64,000 nucleotides of DNA from Paenisporosarcina quisquiliarum_A (GTDB lineage Bacteria > Bacillota > Bacilli > Bacillales_A > Planococcaceae): assembly GCF_043641925.1 (NCBI RefSeq), contig NZ_JBHZRU010000007.1, positions 62,001 to 126,000 of the forward strand, written 5' to 3'. Position 1 is the stretch's first letter, and each line of letters opens with the position of its first letter. The notes under the pieces are model-generated. The model was given only the letters and a program-made list of their open reading frames with translations, was not told the DNA's origin and searched no databases. Positions 24,722-33,432 of this stretch are shown piece after piece. The position numbers and the translations under genes are program-made.

Positions 24722-25468
24722 ATGCCATATGACATCATTGGTGATATACACGGCTGTTATGAAGAACTTCTCGAATTACTTAAAGTACTTGGATATGAAC
24801 AAAAAAATGGGACGTTTATTCATCCAGACGGTCGAAATTTAGCATTTGTAGGAGATGCAGCTGACCGAGGTCCAGAGTCACTCGCAGTATGGCAATTCTT
24901 ATTCAATATGGAAGATGCAAAAAAGTTATTTTATTGCCCGGGAAATCACTGCAATAAATTCTATCGTTACTTAAAGGGCTCTAATGTTCAAATTACCCAT
25001 GGTTTAGAAACAACTGTGGCTGAATTCAAGCAATTGACCAAGTCAAAACAAGAGAAATTCCGCAAAAGATTCATCGCGTTTTATGAGAAGCTTCCTTTCT
25101 ACAATCGACTTGATAACGAAAAACTCATCATTGCTCATGCCGGAATTCGCGAAGATATGATTGGTCAACCTATTCAAAAAAACATCATCACTTTTGTCTT
25201 ATACGGAGATATTAGTGGAGAAAAACATCCTGATGGTAGACCTGTTCGAAAAGACTGGGCGAAAGCGTACCATGGAGATGCGTTAATCGTATATGGTCAC
25301 ACGCCTGTAAAAGAACCACGCAAGAAAAACGCGACGATTAATATTGATACAGGCTGTGTATTTGGCGGGAAATTAACAGCTCTTCGCTATCCTGAAATGG
25401 AGACGGTCTCCGTTCCTTCTAAACAGCCGTACATCGCTGAAAAATTTCACGATTATGGGGATGATTGA
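24722..25468 (+). CDS. prpE: bis(5'-nucleosyl)-tetraphosphatase PrpE
   Basis: A 248-residue metallophosphatase of the PPP family, which in Bacillus hydrolyses Ap4A-type dinucleotides and is linked to spore germination. Metal-binding motifs appear in order: GDIHG (residues 7-11), GDAADRGP, GNHCNK, IIAHAGI and GHTPV. ATG 24722 is chosen over the GTG at 24713 because AGAGGTG is correctly spaced and the family N-terminus is MxYDIIxDIHG. The 3' end overlaps the convergent pseudouridine synthase gene by 16 bp. Confidence 0.88.
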   Translation: MPYDIIGDIHGCYEELLELLKVLGYEQKNGTFIHPDGRNLAFVGDAADRGPESLAVWQFLFNMEDAKKLFYCPGNHCNKFYRYLKGSNVQITHGLETTVAEFKQLTKSKQEKFRKRFIAFYEKLPFYNRLDNEKLIIAHAGIREDMIGQPIQKNIITFVLYGDISGEKHPDGRPVRKDWAKAYHGDALIVYGHTPVKEPRKKNATINIDTGCVFGGKLTALRYPEMETVSVPSKQPYIAEKFHDYGDD

Positions 25469-26340
25469 AGTGCCAAAAACTCGCTCATGTCTTTTGGTAA
25501 CGGTGCTTTCAACTTCATCACTTCTTTAGTTAATGGATGTTTGATGGTAAGACTTGAACAATGAAGAGCGGAGCGTATTAAATCCTTTACTGATCCTCCG
25601 TAGAGTTCATCTCCGACCAATGGATGCTTGATATGAGCTAAGTGAACGCGTATTTGGTGAGTTCTGCCTGTGTGCAATAAACAGCTAACATGCGTGAATC
25701 GCTCGAAACGCTTCAAAACCGTAACATCTGTATGTGCATATTGGCCATCTGCTTGAACTTCACGCTCTATAATACTCGATCCTTTTCGCCCAATTGGTGC
25801 AATAATGGATTGTTGATTTAACTCTACATTTCCTTCAACAAATGCTTCATACGTTTTTTCCAATAAATGATTTGAGGTCATTAAATGATGGATATGCCTA
25901 TTTTTCACGAGACAAATTAGCCCTGAAGTATCACGATCTAGACGAGTTAAAATATGAACGGTCGATGAAATATAGTTCTGGTCATAATAGTATGCGATGA
26001 TGTTCGCTAAACTCCCTGTCGGATGTTCTTTCGAAGGAATGGTCACGAGTCCAGCGGGTTTATTCACAACTAAAAGCACGTCATCTTCATACACAATATC
26101 GAGTTCCCCTGCCTGCAATAAAAGGCCTTCACTGACCTTTTCAGGCGGAAAAATAACGGTCACCATATCTCCTTTTTGGAGAATATGTCTGACCGTTTTT
26201 TCCTGTCCATTTACAAGTAGTGATCCACCTTCATATTTGATGGCGGTTAATGTTCGTTTTGAAATATCCCATTCAGCTAAAGCCTCTCGCAATATTTGTT
26301 CTTTAGTCGAAATGAATGGCAATTGAAATTGATTAGACAT
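25453..26340 (-). CDS. RluA/RluD-family pseudouridine synthase (YjbO-like)
   Basis: A 295-residue pseudouridine synthase. An S4-like N-terminal part (about 1-70) is followed by ILTRLDRDTSGLICLVKN, with the catalytic aspartate of the RluA family, and HTGRTHQIRVHLAHIKHPLVGDELYGG. It modifies uridines in 23S rRNA or tRNA; the exact site cannot be deduced. ATG 26340 overlaps the nadK stop by 8 bp and has no good ribosome site, so translation relies on coupling. Fourth in the yjbL-relQ-nadK-yjbO run. Confidence 0.87.
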   Translation of the reverse strand: MSNQFQLPFISTKEQILREALAEWDISKRTLTAIKYEGGSLLVNGQEKTVRHILQKGDMVTVIFPPEKVSEGLLLQAGELDIVYEDDVLLVVNKPAGLVTIPSKEHPTGSLANIIAYYYDQNYISSTVHILTRLDRDTSGLICLVKNRHIHHLMTSNHLLEKTYEAFVEGNVELNQQSIIAPIGRKGSSIIEREVQADGQYAHTDVTVLKRFERFTHVSCLLHTGRTHQIRVHLAHIKHPLVGDELYGGSVKDLIRSALHCSSLTIKHPLTKEVMKLKAPLPKDMSEFLALQSSP

Positions 26341-27130
26341 CGCTGTCAATGAACGAGTCGTGAACGCGCGTCCAAAATGGAAACGGTCTAAAGCGTGCGA
26401 AACGCACTTTTTCTTTTGCCACACGATACTCAATCGATTTGACATCTTTATGTAAAAGCTGAACATGATCGACTGTGACCATGAAGTCGGGTGCTTTTAC
26501 CGGTTTCAATACGCATGTATGGTGTGCAGGTAATACGAGAGGTGCACCTACTGTACGAAACACTCGGTTGTTGATGGATGCCATCTCCGTCAATTGCATC
26601 GCATCTAACGACGGGTGAATGACCGCTCCACCTAAGGCTTTATTGTAAGCTGTACTGCCTGACGGTGTTGACATACACAAACCGTCTCCACGGAATCGTT
26701 CAAAATGAGTGCCGTTGAGTTCAACATCCATTACAAGCGTAACATCTGGCGATTTGATCGTACTTTCATTTAAAGCTAAATACTTTGTTTGGTCATCATT
26801 GCGATAATGAATCGTTGCTTCCAAAAGCGGATACTGAATTACTTCAAATTCTTTTTTAGCAATTGAAATGACCAACTTCTCGATTTCAGCAGGCTTCCAG
26901 TCCGCATAAAATCCTAAATGCCCTGTGTGAATACCTACGAAAGCTACCGTCGCTAATTGTTCACGATAGCGATGAAAAGCATGAAGGAGCGTGCCATCTC
27001 CACCAATAGAAAGAACGATGTCAGGAGATTCTTCATTCCATTCCAAGCCAAAATCCGACAAATACGTTTTGGCTCTATCCATCAATTCATTTGATAAATC
27101 ATCATTACGTGATTGAATGAAAAATTTCAT
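26333..27130 (-). CDS. nadK: NAD kinase
   Basis: A 265-residue ATP-NAD kinase making NADP+. The GGDGT motif is in LSIGGDGTLLHAFHRY (about residues 43-58), the NE/D motif in LALNESTI, and the conserved TPSGSTAYNKALGGAVIHP follows. It starts with an ATGA overlap with the relQ stop and overlaps the pseudouridine synthase gene downstream. The same order (relQ-nadK-rluD-like) is seen across Bacillales. Confidence 0.93.
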   Translation of the reverse strand: MKFFIQSRNDDLSNELMDRAKTYLSDFGLEWNEESPDIVLSIGGDGTLLHAFHRYREQLATVAFVGIHTGHLGFYADWKPAEIEKLVISIAKKEFEVIQYPLLEATIHYRNDDQTKYLALNESTIKSPDVTLVMDVELNGTHFERFRGDGLCMSTPSGSTAYNKALGGAVIHPSLDAMQLTEMASINNRVFRTVGAPLVLPAHHTCVLKPVKAPDFMVTVDHVQLLHKDVKSIEYRVAKEKVRFARFRPFPFWTRVHDSFIDSDV

Positions 27131-27804
27131 AAGCGTTTCGTCCTCCCTCCACTTGTTTTCGGGAAATCAGCAGGTCCAGTTTCCTTGTAATCGCTGAAAT
27201 ATTTTTGAGCTTCTTGAATTTCATTGCGAATTAAAGACATTTCCTCATCTAATCGAAAAGCGGCTTCAGCAGCACTTTGAAGACGATTCTTTATTTCCTC
27301 TGGAAATACACCCTTATATTTATAGTTTAATGAGTGCTCGATGGATGCCCAAAAATTCATGGCTAGCGTACGAATTTGGATTTCGGCTAAAATCGTTCGT
27401 TCCCCGTGAATGGTTTGTACTGGGTATTCGATAATCATATGATACGAGCGATAACCACTCGGTTTTTCTTGTGAAATGTAATCGCGTTCCTCGATTATTT
27501 TCAAATCATGTCGGCTTCGTAAGAGCTCGACCACTGTTTCGATGTCATCTACAAACTGACACATCATACGAAGTCCCGCAATATCCGGAAGTTCATGTGC
27601 AAGTTGCGAAGATGGTTCAAAAGATATCCCTTTTTCAAGAGTCTTGTCATATATACTTGCCAACGGTTTGACGCGCCCCGTTACAAATTCAATGGGTGAA
27701 TTGGTATTTTCTATTTCGAATTGCATTCTCATACCTTTTAGTTTCACCTTAAGTTCGTCTACTGCTTGCTTATATGGTTCTAAAAAACGTTCCCACTGCC
27801 CCAT
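27127..27804 (-). CDS. relQ: small alarmone synthetase RelQ (YjbM)
   Basis: A 225-residue (p)ppGpp synthetase without hydrolase or regulatory domains. The synthetase core includes RVKPLASIYDKTLEKG, the metal-binding DIAGLRMMCQFVDDI, YISQEKPSGYRSYHMIIEYP and EIQIRTLAMNFWASIEHSLNYKYKG. It makes alarmone under cell-envelope or starvation stress, as a tetramer in B. subtilis. Start ATG after GGGGGACGGG. Compared with B. subtilis YjbM the C-terminus is slightly extended (TGPADFPKTSGGRTKRL). Confidence 0.92.
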   Translation of the reverse strand: MGQWERFLEPYKQAVDELKVKLKGMRMQFEIENTNSPIEFVTGRVKPLASIYDKTLEKGISFEPSSQLAHELPDIAGLRMMCQFVDDIETVVELLRSRHDLKIIEERDYISQEKPSGYRSYHMIIEYPVQTIHGERTILAEIQIRTLAMNFWASIEHSLNYKYKGVFPEEIKNRLQSAAEAAFRLDEEMSLIRNEIQEAQKYFSDYKETGPADFPKTSGGRTKRL

Positions 27805-27834
27805 GACCCGTCCCCCTCATCATCAACAAAGCAT

Positions 27835-28221
27835 TTATTGTGCTGCTAAATGCTCTTTAAATAGATCTTCAACGGCACTTGAAAATTCTTCACCGTAGTT
27901 ATGATTTCCTTCAATATTGAAAATAAGCATTTCTAGTTCTTCTCTAAAATTAGTTAAACGAACATCTTTGGCACCCCAAGCCAAGATAGGTTCTTCCTCA
28001 CTCGTTAACGAAATCACTAAAAGTGGCCAAACCGTTTTAGGGAATAACACATATGTATAACCTTCTGCAGAATCCATTAAATAGACGAATGCCATTTCGT
28101 CCGAATCCGTAATTAATTGACCTCCAGCATTCACGTCAAGTTCTTCAGGCAATTCTTGTAGTAAAAAACGGATTTCTGCACCATTTTGTACACCACTATC
28201 AACATTATAAGTTTTACGCAA
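27835..28221 (-). CDS. yjbL: UPF0738 family protein (YjbL-like)
   Basis: A 128-residue acidic cytosolic protein (LLQELPEELDVNAGGQLITDSDEMAFVYLMD...). Content and position directly before relQ match the UPF0738/YjbL group, whose role is unknown. The start is TTG at 28221 with AAAGGAAG 8 nt before. It is divergent from the CYTH gene, about 107 bp away. Confidence 0.65.
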   Translation of the reverse strand: MRKTYNVDSGVQNGAEIRFLLQELPEELDVNAGGQLITDSDEMAFVYLMDSAEGYTYVLFPKTVWPLLVISLTSEEEPILAWGAKDVRLTNFREELEMLIFNIEGNHNYGEEFSSAVEDLFKEHLAAQ

Positions 28222-28327
28222 AGTAACTTCTTCCTTTCAAACAATACTTACTCATATTTTATCACAGCTTAGCCCAGCTTGCAGTTTGCAAATTTTCTAG
28301 GATAATAAAGTAAAGGTGGTTGATACA

Positions 28328-28906
28328 ATGAGCAGTCAAACAGAAATCGAATTTAAAAATTTATTAACCGAAGAAGAATTTAATTCATTGCGTGATGCAT
28401 TCTCATTAAGCGACACCGATTTTCATTCACAAACAAATACGTACTTTGACACTGCCGATTTTCAATTAAAAGAAACCAAAAAAGGTTTTCGTCTCCGCGT
28501 GGTAGGTGACCGCAATGAATTAACATTAAAATCACCAGGGGACAACCCCCACACGATGTTAGAAATAACCGAGTTGATTTCAAATGAAAAACGCGATCAA
28601 ATTCTATCTCAAGGCTTTATAGATACTGATCTCTATCAAGCCTTTTCCCAACTTCCAAATCAAGTAAACGCTTTTGGGTCACTGAGAACCGAACGCGCGG
28701 AGGTTCCATATGAAGGTGGTCTACTCGTTTTCGACCATTCTTACTATATGCAATTGGAAGATTTTGAAGTAGAATACGAAGTAGAAGATTTAGAAGCGGG
28801 ACGCACACATTTTTATGATTTACTAAAAAAACACAATATTCCTACTCGACAAACCGACAAAAAGATTGCCCGGTTTATGAAAGAAGCGTTGCGGCAGAAA
28901 GGCTGA
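28328..28906 (+). CDS. yjbK: CYTH domain phosphatase-like protein (YjbK)
   Basis: A 192-residue CYTH tunnel-fold protein. The ExExK signature is EIEFKNLL near the N-terminus (residues 6-13), followed by charged strands lining the tunnel (FRLRVVGDRNELTLKSPG, VEYEVEDLEAG). Members bind triphosphates with divalent metals; YjbK acts on inorganic triphosphate-like substrates in related species, and the target here is not proven. ATG 28328 is chosen because AAAGGTGG lies 8 nt upstream. The stop overlaps the yjbJ start by 1 bp. Confidence 0.85.
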   Translation: MSSQTEIEFKNLLTEEEFNSLRDAFSLSDTDFHSQTNTYFDTADFQLKETKKGFRLRVVGDRNELTLKSPGDNPHTMLEITELISNEKRDQILSQGFIDTDLYQAFSQLPNQVNAFGSLRTERAEVPYEGGLLVFDHSYYMQLEDFEVEYEVEDLEAGRTHFYDLLKKHNIPTRQTDKKIARFMKEALRQKG

Positions 28907-29553
28907 TGACTTTGAACTTCCAATCGATCAAAATGTTAATGGAAATTAATGCACTACAATCGTTTGGAGCTGTCCAAACATTCGCTGAACAAGGTGGCCA
29001 ATCCTCCATGTTTACCGAAATGATGCAAGAAATGATGAACGAACAATCACCTGCATCTCAAGTCACTTCTGTTTCTCAAAATTTACTCGGTCAATTAAGT
29101 AGTGGATATAGTGGTTCTAACATCATGCAGCAGTTAACACCGATCACTTCAACTGTAAATAAATCCACAACTCAAACAGGCGACATTGCTGACATCATTC
29201 GCAAAGCCGCAGAAAAATATAACCTGCCAGAAAAACTAATCGAATCTGTTATTAAACAGGAATCGAATTTCAATCCAAACGCAGTCAGTCATGCAGGAGC
29301 ATCAGGATTAATGCAACTTATGCCTGGCACAGCTAACTATCTTGGAGTAGGCAATCGATTTGACCCTACCGAAAACGTCATGGGTGGATCCAAATACTTA
29401 CGCCAAATGCTCGATCAATTCAACGGCGATATCGACGTAGCCCTGGCAGCCTACAACGCTGGTCCAGGAAACGTAAAAAAATATGGTGGCATCCCACCAT
29501 TTAAAGAAACTCAAAACTATGTCCAAAAAGTACTTGGCTACTATCAAGCCTAA
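28906..29553 (+). CDS. yjbJ: lytic transglycosylase (YjbJ/CwlQ-like)
   Basis: A 215-residue protein whose C-terminal 115 residues are an SLT domain. Catalytic Glu is in VIKQESNFNPNAVS, followed by GASGLMQLMPGTANYLGV and the AAYNAGPGNVKKYGG motif. The N-terminal 90 residues are Ser/Gln-rich and disordered, with no clear signal peptide, as in B. subtilis CwlQ. It cleaves peptidoglycan glycan strands. Coupled to yjbK; a terminator follows. Confidence 0.85.
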   Translation: MTLNFQSIKMLMEINALQSFGAVQTFAEQGGQSSMFTEMMQEMMNEQSPASQVTSVSQNLLGQLSSGYSGSNIMQQLTPITSTVNKSTTQTGDIADIIRKAAEKYNLPEKLIESVIKQESNFNPNAVSHAGASGLMQLMPGTANYLGVGNRFDPTENVMGGSKYLRQMLDQFNGDIDVALAAYNAGPGNVKKYGGIPPFKETQNYVQKVLGYYQA

Positions 29554-29556
29554 TCT

Positions 29557-29587
29557 GACCATGTCGCGTTTGCGTCATGGTTTTTTG
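29557..29587 (+). terminator. terminator of yjbK-yjbJ
   Basis: ACCATG-TCGCGTTTGCGT-CATGGT with a run of T. Confidence 0.65.
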
Positions 29588-29624
29588 TTTGGAGATTTTT
29601 TTAGAAGAAGCTTCTGAGGGATGC

Positions 29625-29818
29625 GATAGCCCTCTTATTTTAGCTCTAACGCCAATAAAACTGAGATAACGCCATATTATTGGTTAATAACGCCATATTA
29701 TCAGCTTCACTCGCTATATCTGAGGGCCTATCGCCAAATAATTCACCAGTTACGCCAAATTGTTAAGTCAGAGAAGAAATTTTTTAAGAAGGAGGCTTCT
29801 GCTGGCTGCAGAAGCTAC
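29625..29818 (+). repeat. 21-bp periodic array, ACGCCATATTA family, copy 2
   Basis: Units ACGCCAATAAA, ACGCCATATTATT, ACGCCATATTATC, CTCGCTATATC, ATCGCCAAATAATT and ACGCCAAATTG recur at 20-21 bp between 29652 and 29765. A GCTTCTGC ... GCAGAAGC hairpin ends the element at about 29793-29816. It fills the gap between yjbJ and the globin gene. Confidence 0.7.
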
Positions 29819-29940
29819 ACCAAAATCCCCTCCCCCCTAATATCTTTCCTAATTGGCAATCTTCGTAAAATCGATTTGTTTGAGTAAATAAGGGAACGTT
29901 GATAGAATAGGATTACAGCGAAAGCAAAGGAGTTCTCAAG

Positions 29941-30339
29941 ATGACCCGAAAGCCTATTATTCCTTACGAGGAAATTGGTCCGGAAAAATTGTCGCAACTA
30001 GTTGATGCATTTTACGAGAAAGTCGCGGCACACCCAAAGCTTAAGCCTATCTTTCCTGATGACTTAACCGAAACTGCTCGTAAGCAAAAACAGTTTTTAA
30101 CACAATATTTAGGTGGACCAAACCTTTATTCACAAGAGCACGGACATCCTATGATGCGTGCTAGACATATGCCTTTTCCAATTACACCTGATCGAGCACA
30201 AGCTTGGCTTGAGTGTATGAGTATAGCGATGGATGAAGTCGGACTTGAAGGAAAAATTCGAGACGATTTTTATCACAGGCTTGTATTAACGGCTCATCAT
30301 ATGACGAACCGTCCTAATCAAGAGGAGGAAATCGAGTGA
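29941..30339 (+). CDS. yjbI: truncated hemoglobin (YjbI)
   Basis: A 132-residue group II truncated globin. Typical segments are YEEIGPEKLSQLVDAFYEKV, LKPIFPDD, QKQFLTQYLGGPNLYSQEHGHPMMRARH (with the proximal His region, split at residues 57-82) and the W in QAWLECM. It binds O2 or NO with heme. The gene overlaps spxH by 4 bp; the same pair occurs in B. subtilis and Staphylococcus, linking the globin to thiol/Spx stress control. Confidence 0.9.
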   Translation: MTRKPIIPYEEIGPEKLSQLVDAFYEKVAAHPKLKPIFPDDLTETARKQKQFLTQYLGGPNLYSQEHGHPMMRARHMPFPITPDRAQAWLECMSIAMDEVGLEGKIRDDFYHRLVLTAHHMTNRPNQEEEIE

Positions 30340-31151
30340 CAAACTTGCAGATTCCGCCTACCGCGTATGTTTCTACGAGTTCGACTAAGCCAATTGAGTT
30401 GTATGCATTCTTAGATCCAATGTGCTCATCCTGTTGGAATTTACAGCCGATTTTAAGAAAACTTCAAGTGGATTATGAGCAATATTTTACACTTAGAATT
30501 GTTTTAAGTACTCAACTTTCTTCATTAAATAGCAGATGTACACATGTAGAGGAGGATGGTTTTTCCCATCCAGCACTACCTTCTGTTGCTGTGAAAGCAG
30601 CAGAATTGCAAGGTAAACGTGCGGGTGTGCGTTTTCTACAACAATTGCAAGAACAAGTATTTTTAGATACTAAAAATGTCTCGACTTATCAAGTGTTAAT
30701 GGATATCGCTGAGAAAGCTAATTTAGATATAGCTGAGTTTGAATCAGATATTAAATCGAAAGAAGCTTCTCGAGCACTTCAATGTGATTTATATATTAGT
30801 CGTGAAATGGATGTTTCAGAAGTCCCGAGCCTTGTGTTTTTTAATGAACGAATCGAGGATGAAGGGTTAAAAGTTTGTGGTGTATATGATTATCAAGTAT
30901 ACGAGAGCATTTTGGAAGAAATGTTAGAAGAAAAAATCGTTCCGCAAGAACCACCTGCATTAGAGGATTTATTTAAAAGGTATAATACACTCTCAACAAA
31001 TGAAATTGCAGCGATTTATGGTGTCACAAGTTATGCGGCAGAACGCGAACTTAAAAAGCGGATGCTTTTGCAAGAACTTGAAAGGATCCCTGTTGCAAAT
31101 AACGTTCAATGGAGGCTTAAGCAATATACTAATCAGTATAAAAATTCATAA
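30336..31151 (+). CDS. spxH: ClpXP adaptor SpxH (YjbH), DsbA-like
   Basis: A 271-residue cytosolic DsbA/FrnE-like protein. Early in the chain is YAFLDPMCSSCWNLQPI with a CxxC pair, followed by a helical insert and EVPSLVFFNERI with the cis-Pro strand. SpxH delivers Spx to ClpXP for destruction and aggregates under disulfide stress. The GTG start at 30336 has AGGAGG upstream and overlaps the globin stop. Spx itself is encoded at 35624 in this window. Confidence 0.88.
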   Translation: MTNLQIPPTAYVSTSSTKPIELYAFLDPMCSSCWNLQPILRKLQVDYEQYFTLRIVLSTQLSSLNSRCTHVEEDGFSHPALPSVAVKAAELQGKRAGVRFLQQLQEQVFLDTKNVSTYQVLMDIAEKANLDIAEFESDIKSKEASRALQCDLYISREMDVSEVPSLVFFNERIEDEGLKVCGVYDYQVYESILEEMLEEKIVPQEPPALEDLFKRYNTLSTNEIAAIYGVTSYAAERELKKRMLLQELERIPVANNVQWRLKQYTNQYKNS

Positions 31152-31157
31152 AATTTA

Positions 31158-31197
31158 CCGCACGGTATGTCTACACAATAGACATATCGTGTTTTTT
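31158..31197 (+). terminator. terminator of yjbI-spxH
   Basis: CACGGTATGTCTA ... TAGACATATCGTG stem with six T. Confidence 0.8.
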
Positions 31198-31278
31198 GTT
31201 TCTTAAAACTTTAATCCATTTATTTTGAAGATCAAGACACATGAAATCATAGCATCTGTAACCAGACAACAAAAAAGA

Positions 31279-31311
31279 ACCGTCTACTCCTATTACAGAG
31301 TGACGGTTCCT
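31279..31311 (+). other. hairpin in leader of a possible small gene
   Basis: GAACCGTC and GACGGTTC are exact complements 17 nt apart, with no T-run, starting 54 nt before the 40-codon frame at 31333. Confidence 0.4.
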
Positions 31312-31332
31312 AACACAAAGGGGATGGGAGAA

Positions 31333-31455
31333 ATGTTCACGTTCAAACAAAGGGGTGTATGTTCGTATGTGATGTATTTCACCTCTAAACAATATCATGA
31401 CATAACGAATAAATCAATCCTTCACAAACTTTTTCACAGAATCGCCATACTGTAA
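31333..31455 (+). CDS. possible small protein (40 aa) between spxH and pepF
   Basis: ATG with GGGAG at 4-5 nt; peptide MFTFKQRGVCSYVMYFTSKQ continuing with YHDITNKSILHKLFHRIAIL. The peptide is basic, with a Cys and alternating aromatics. As I recall, B. subtilis has a small gene (yizD) in the equivalent spot, but I cannot confirm similarity. The DNA around the start (AAAGGGGATGGGAGAAATG) reads like conserved Bacillales sequence. It may also be a non-coding RNA. Confidence 0.4.
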   Translation: MFTFKQRGVCSYVMYFTSKQYHDITNKSILHKLFHRIAIL

Positions 31456-31505
31456 ACGTTTTCAAGTTAATCTATACCTTTTCCGGAAACCAATTGTTAT
31501 TTTTA

Positions 31506-31549
31506 AATAATAAAACCTTCACCCGTTAATGGATGAAGGTTTTATTTTT
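31506..31549 (-). terminator. terminator of pepF
   Basis: AATAAAACCTTCA ... TGAAGGTTTTATT, a near-perfect 13-bp stem, with AT-rich flanks on both strands. Confidence 0.75.
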
Positions 31550-31559
31550 AATGAAGTTT

Positions 31560-33377
31560 TTAGCCTAATAAAAGCTTTTCTAATTCATTTAGTTTTTGCT
31601 CAAATACTTTACAAGCTTCTTCGATTGGACTTGATGATGTCATATCTACGCCTGCTTTTTTCAATACTTCGATTGGCGTGTCTGAACAGCCTGCTTTCAA
31701 GAACTCATTGATGTATCGATCGACTGCAGGTTGACCTTCAGATAAGATTTGATTGCTTAACGCTACAGCAGCGCTGTATCCAGTTGCGTATTGATACACA
31801 TAGTAATTGTAGTAGAAGTGAGGAATACGAGCCCATTCTAAACCGATTTCTTCATCTACAACCATGTCTTCACCGAAATATTTTTTATTTAATTCATAAT
31901 AAACTTCCGTGTACTTATCAGCATTTAAAGCAACACCATCTTGATCAAGCTTGTGGATTAAGTGTTCGAATTCAGCAAACATGGTTTGACGGAATACCGT
32001 TCCACGGAACCCTTCTAACCAGTAATTTAGTAAATAAATACGTTTTTGTGGATCATCAATTGTTTTCAACATGTGGTCATTCAGCAAGGCTTCATTACAT
32101 GTAGAAGCTACTTCTGCTACGAAAATCGAGTAGTCACCATAAACAAATGGTTGATTCGCACGTGAGTAATAACTGTGTAAGCTATGACCAAATTCATGAG
32201 CTAACGTGAATAAGTTATTCACATTATCTTGCCAATTCATTAAGACATATGGATTTGTACCATATGCTCCTGATGAGTAAGCACCAGAACGCTTCCCTTT
32301 ATTCTCAAGAACATCTACCCAACGATTTTCAAGTCCTTTTGTAGCAATTGATACATATTCCTCACCAAGTGGTGCGAAGCTTTTCAGCATAATATCTTTC
32401 GCTTCCTCGTAAGGTACTTCCATTTTCGACTCTTTCACAAGTGGTGTATACAAGTCGTACATATGAAGCTCATCTAATTCTAAAACTTTCTTACGAAGTG
32501 ACACATATCGTTGTAGCAGATGAAGATTTTTATTCACCGTATTAACTAAATTATCATATACGTTCTCAGGAATATGATTGTTAGCCATCGCTGCATGACG
32601 AGCAGATGAGAAGTTACGAATTCTCGCATTCACATTATCTCGCTTAATATTTCCTGTTAGCGTCGTCGAGAAGGTGTTGCGGAACTTACCGAATGTCTCG
32701 TACATCGCGTGGAAAGCATCCTTACGTACTTGTCGGTTATCGCTTTCTAAGAAGCGACTGAAGCGGCCGTGCGTTAACTCTACGTCTTCCCCGTTTTCAT
32801 CTTTAATTGTTGGGAATTGTAAGTCAGCATTATTTAACATTGAGAACGTTTCTGAAGAAGAATTCACGACTTCTGCCATTTGAGCTAGCAATGCTTCTTG
32901 TTCAGCCGGTAAAACGTGGGGACGCATTTCGTTAATTTCTTTTAATACTTGTGTATATAACTTTAATCCTTCATGTTCATCTAAGTATTTAGCCAATTCA
33001 GCTTCATCCAATGATAAAATTTCAGGTGTCATAAACGATAAACCAGTTGAAACTTTTACATACAATTTTTTAATTCGGCTGTCCATCGCTTGATAATGGC
33101 TATTAGCTGTATCTTGATCGCCACGCATATGTGAATATGCATATAAACGGTTAATACGTTCTAATATCTCATCTTGGTAAGTAAATGCTTGGAATAAAGC
33201 ATCTGGACCATTAGATAGCGTCCCTTGGAACGATGATGCCTTCTCTGCAAGAGTACTTACTTCTTTATATTCATTTTCCCAATCTGTATCCGTTGCAAAA
33301 ATATCTTCGAGTTTCCATGTTAATTCAACCGGAACTTCATCACGTGTTAATATTTTGTTTTTTGTATTTGTAGTCAT
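31560..33377 (-). CDS. pepF: oligoendopeptidase F
   Basis: A 605-residue M3-family zinc peptidase. The HExxH motif is in FTLAHEFGHSLHSYY (about residue 388), with the third metal ligand Glu downstream in FVAEVASTCNEALL. It cleaves short oligopeptides in the cytosol and in B. subtilis modulates sporulation when overproduced. Start ATG follows GGGGGGAA. It lies 55 bp downstream of coiA and may be cotranscribed with it. The two oligopeptide importers in this window could supply its substrates. Confidence 0.93.
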   Translation of the reverse strand: MTTNTKNKILTRDEVPVELTWKLEDIFATDTDWENEYKEVSTLAEKASSFQGTLSNGPDALFQAFTYQDEILERINRLYAYSHMRGDQDTANSHYQAMDSRIKKLYVKVSTGLSFMTPEILSLDEAELAKYLDEHEGLKLYTQVLKEINEMRPHVLPAEQEALLAQMAEVVNSSSETFSMLNNADLQFPTIKDENGEDVELTHGRFSRFLESDNRQVRKDAFHAMYETFGKFRNTFSTTLTGNIKRDNVNARIRNFSSARHAAMANNHIPENVYDNLVNTVNKNLHLLQRYVSLRKKVLELDELHMYDLYTPLVKESKMEVPYEEAKDIMLKSFAPLGEEYVSIATKGLENRWVDVLENKGKRSGAYSSGAYGTNPYVLMNWQDNVNNLFTLAHEFGHSLHSYYSRANQPFVYGDYSIFVAEVASTCNEALLNDHMLKTIDDPQKRIYLLNYWLEGFRGTVFRQTMFAEFEHLIHKLDQDGVALNADKYTEVYYELNKKYFGEDMVVDEEIGLEWARIPHFYYNYYVYQYATGYSAAVALSNQILSEGQPAVDRYINEFLKAGCSDTPIEVLKKAGVDMTSSSPIEEACKVFEQKLNELEKLLLG

Positions 33378-33432
33378 TAATGTTTTCCCCCCTATTTCAA
33401 TGTCTAACTAATGAAACAACTTCTATATTTTC

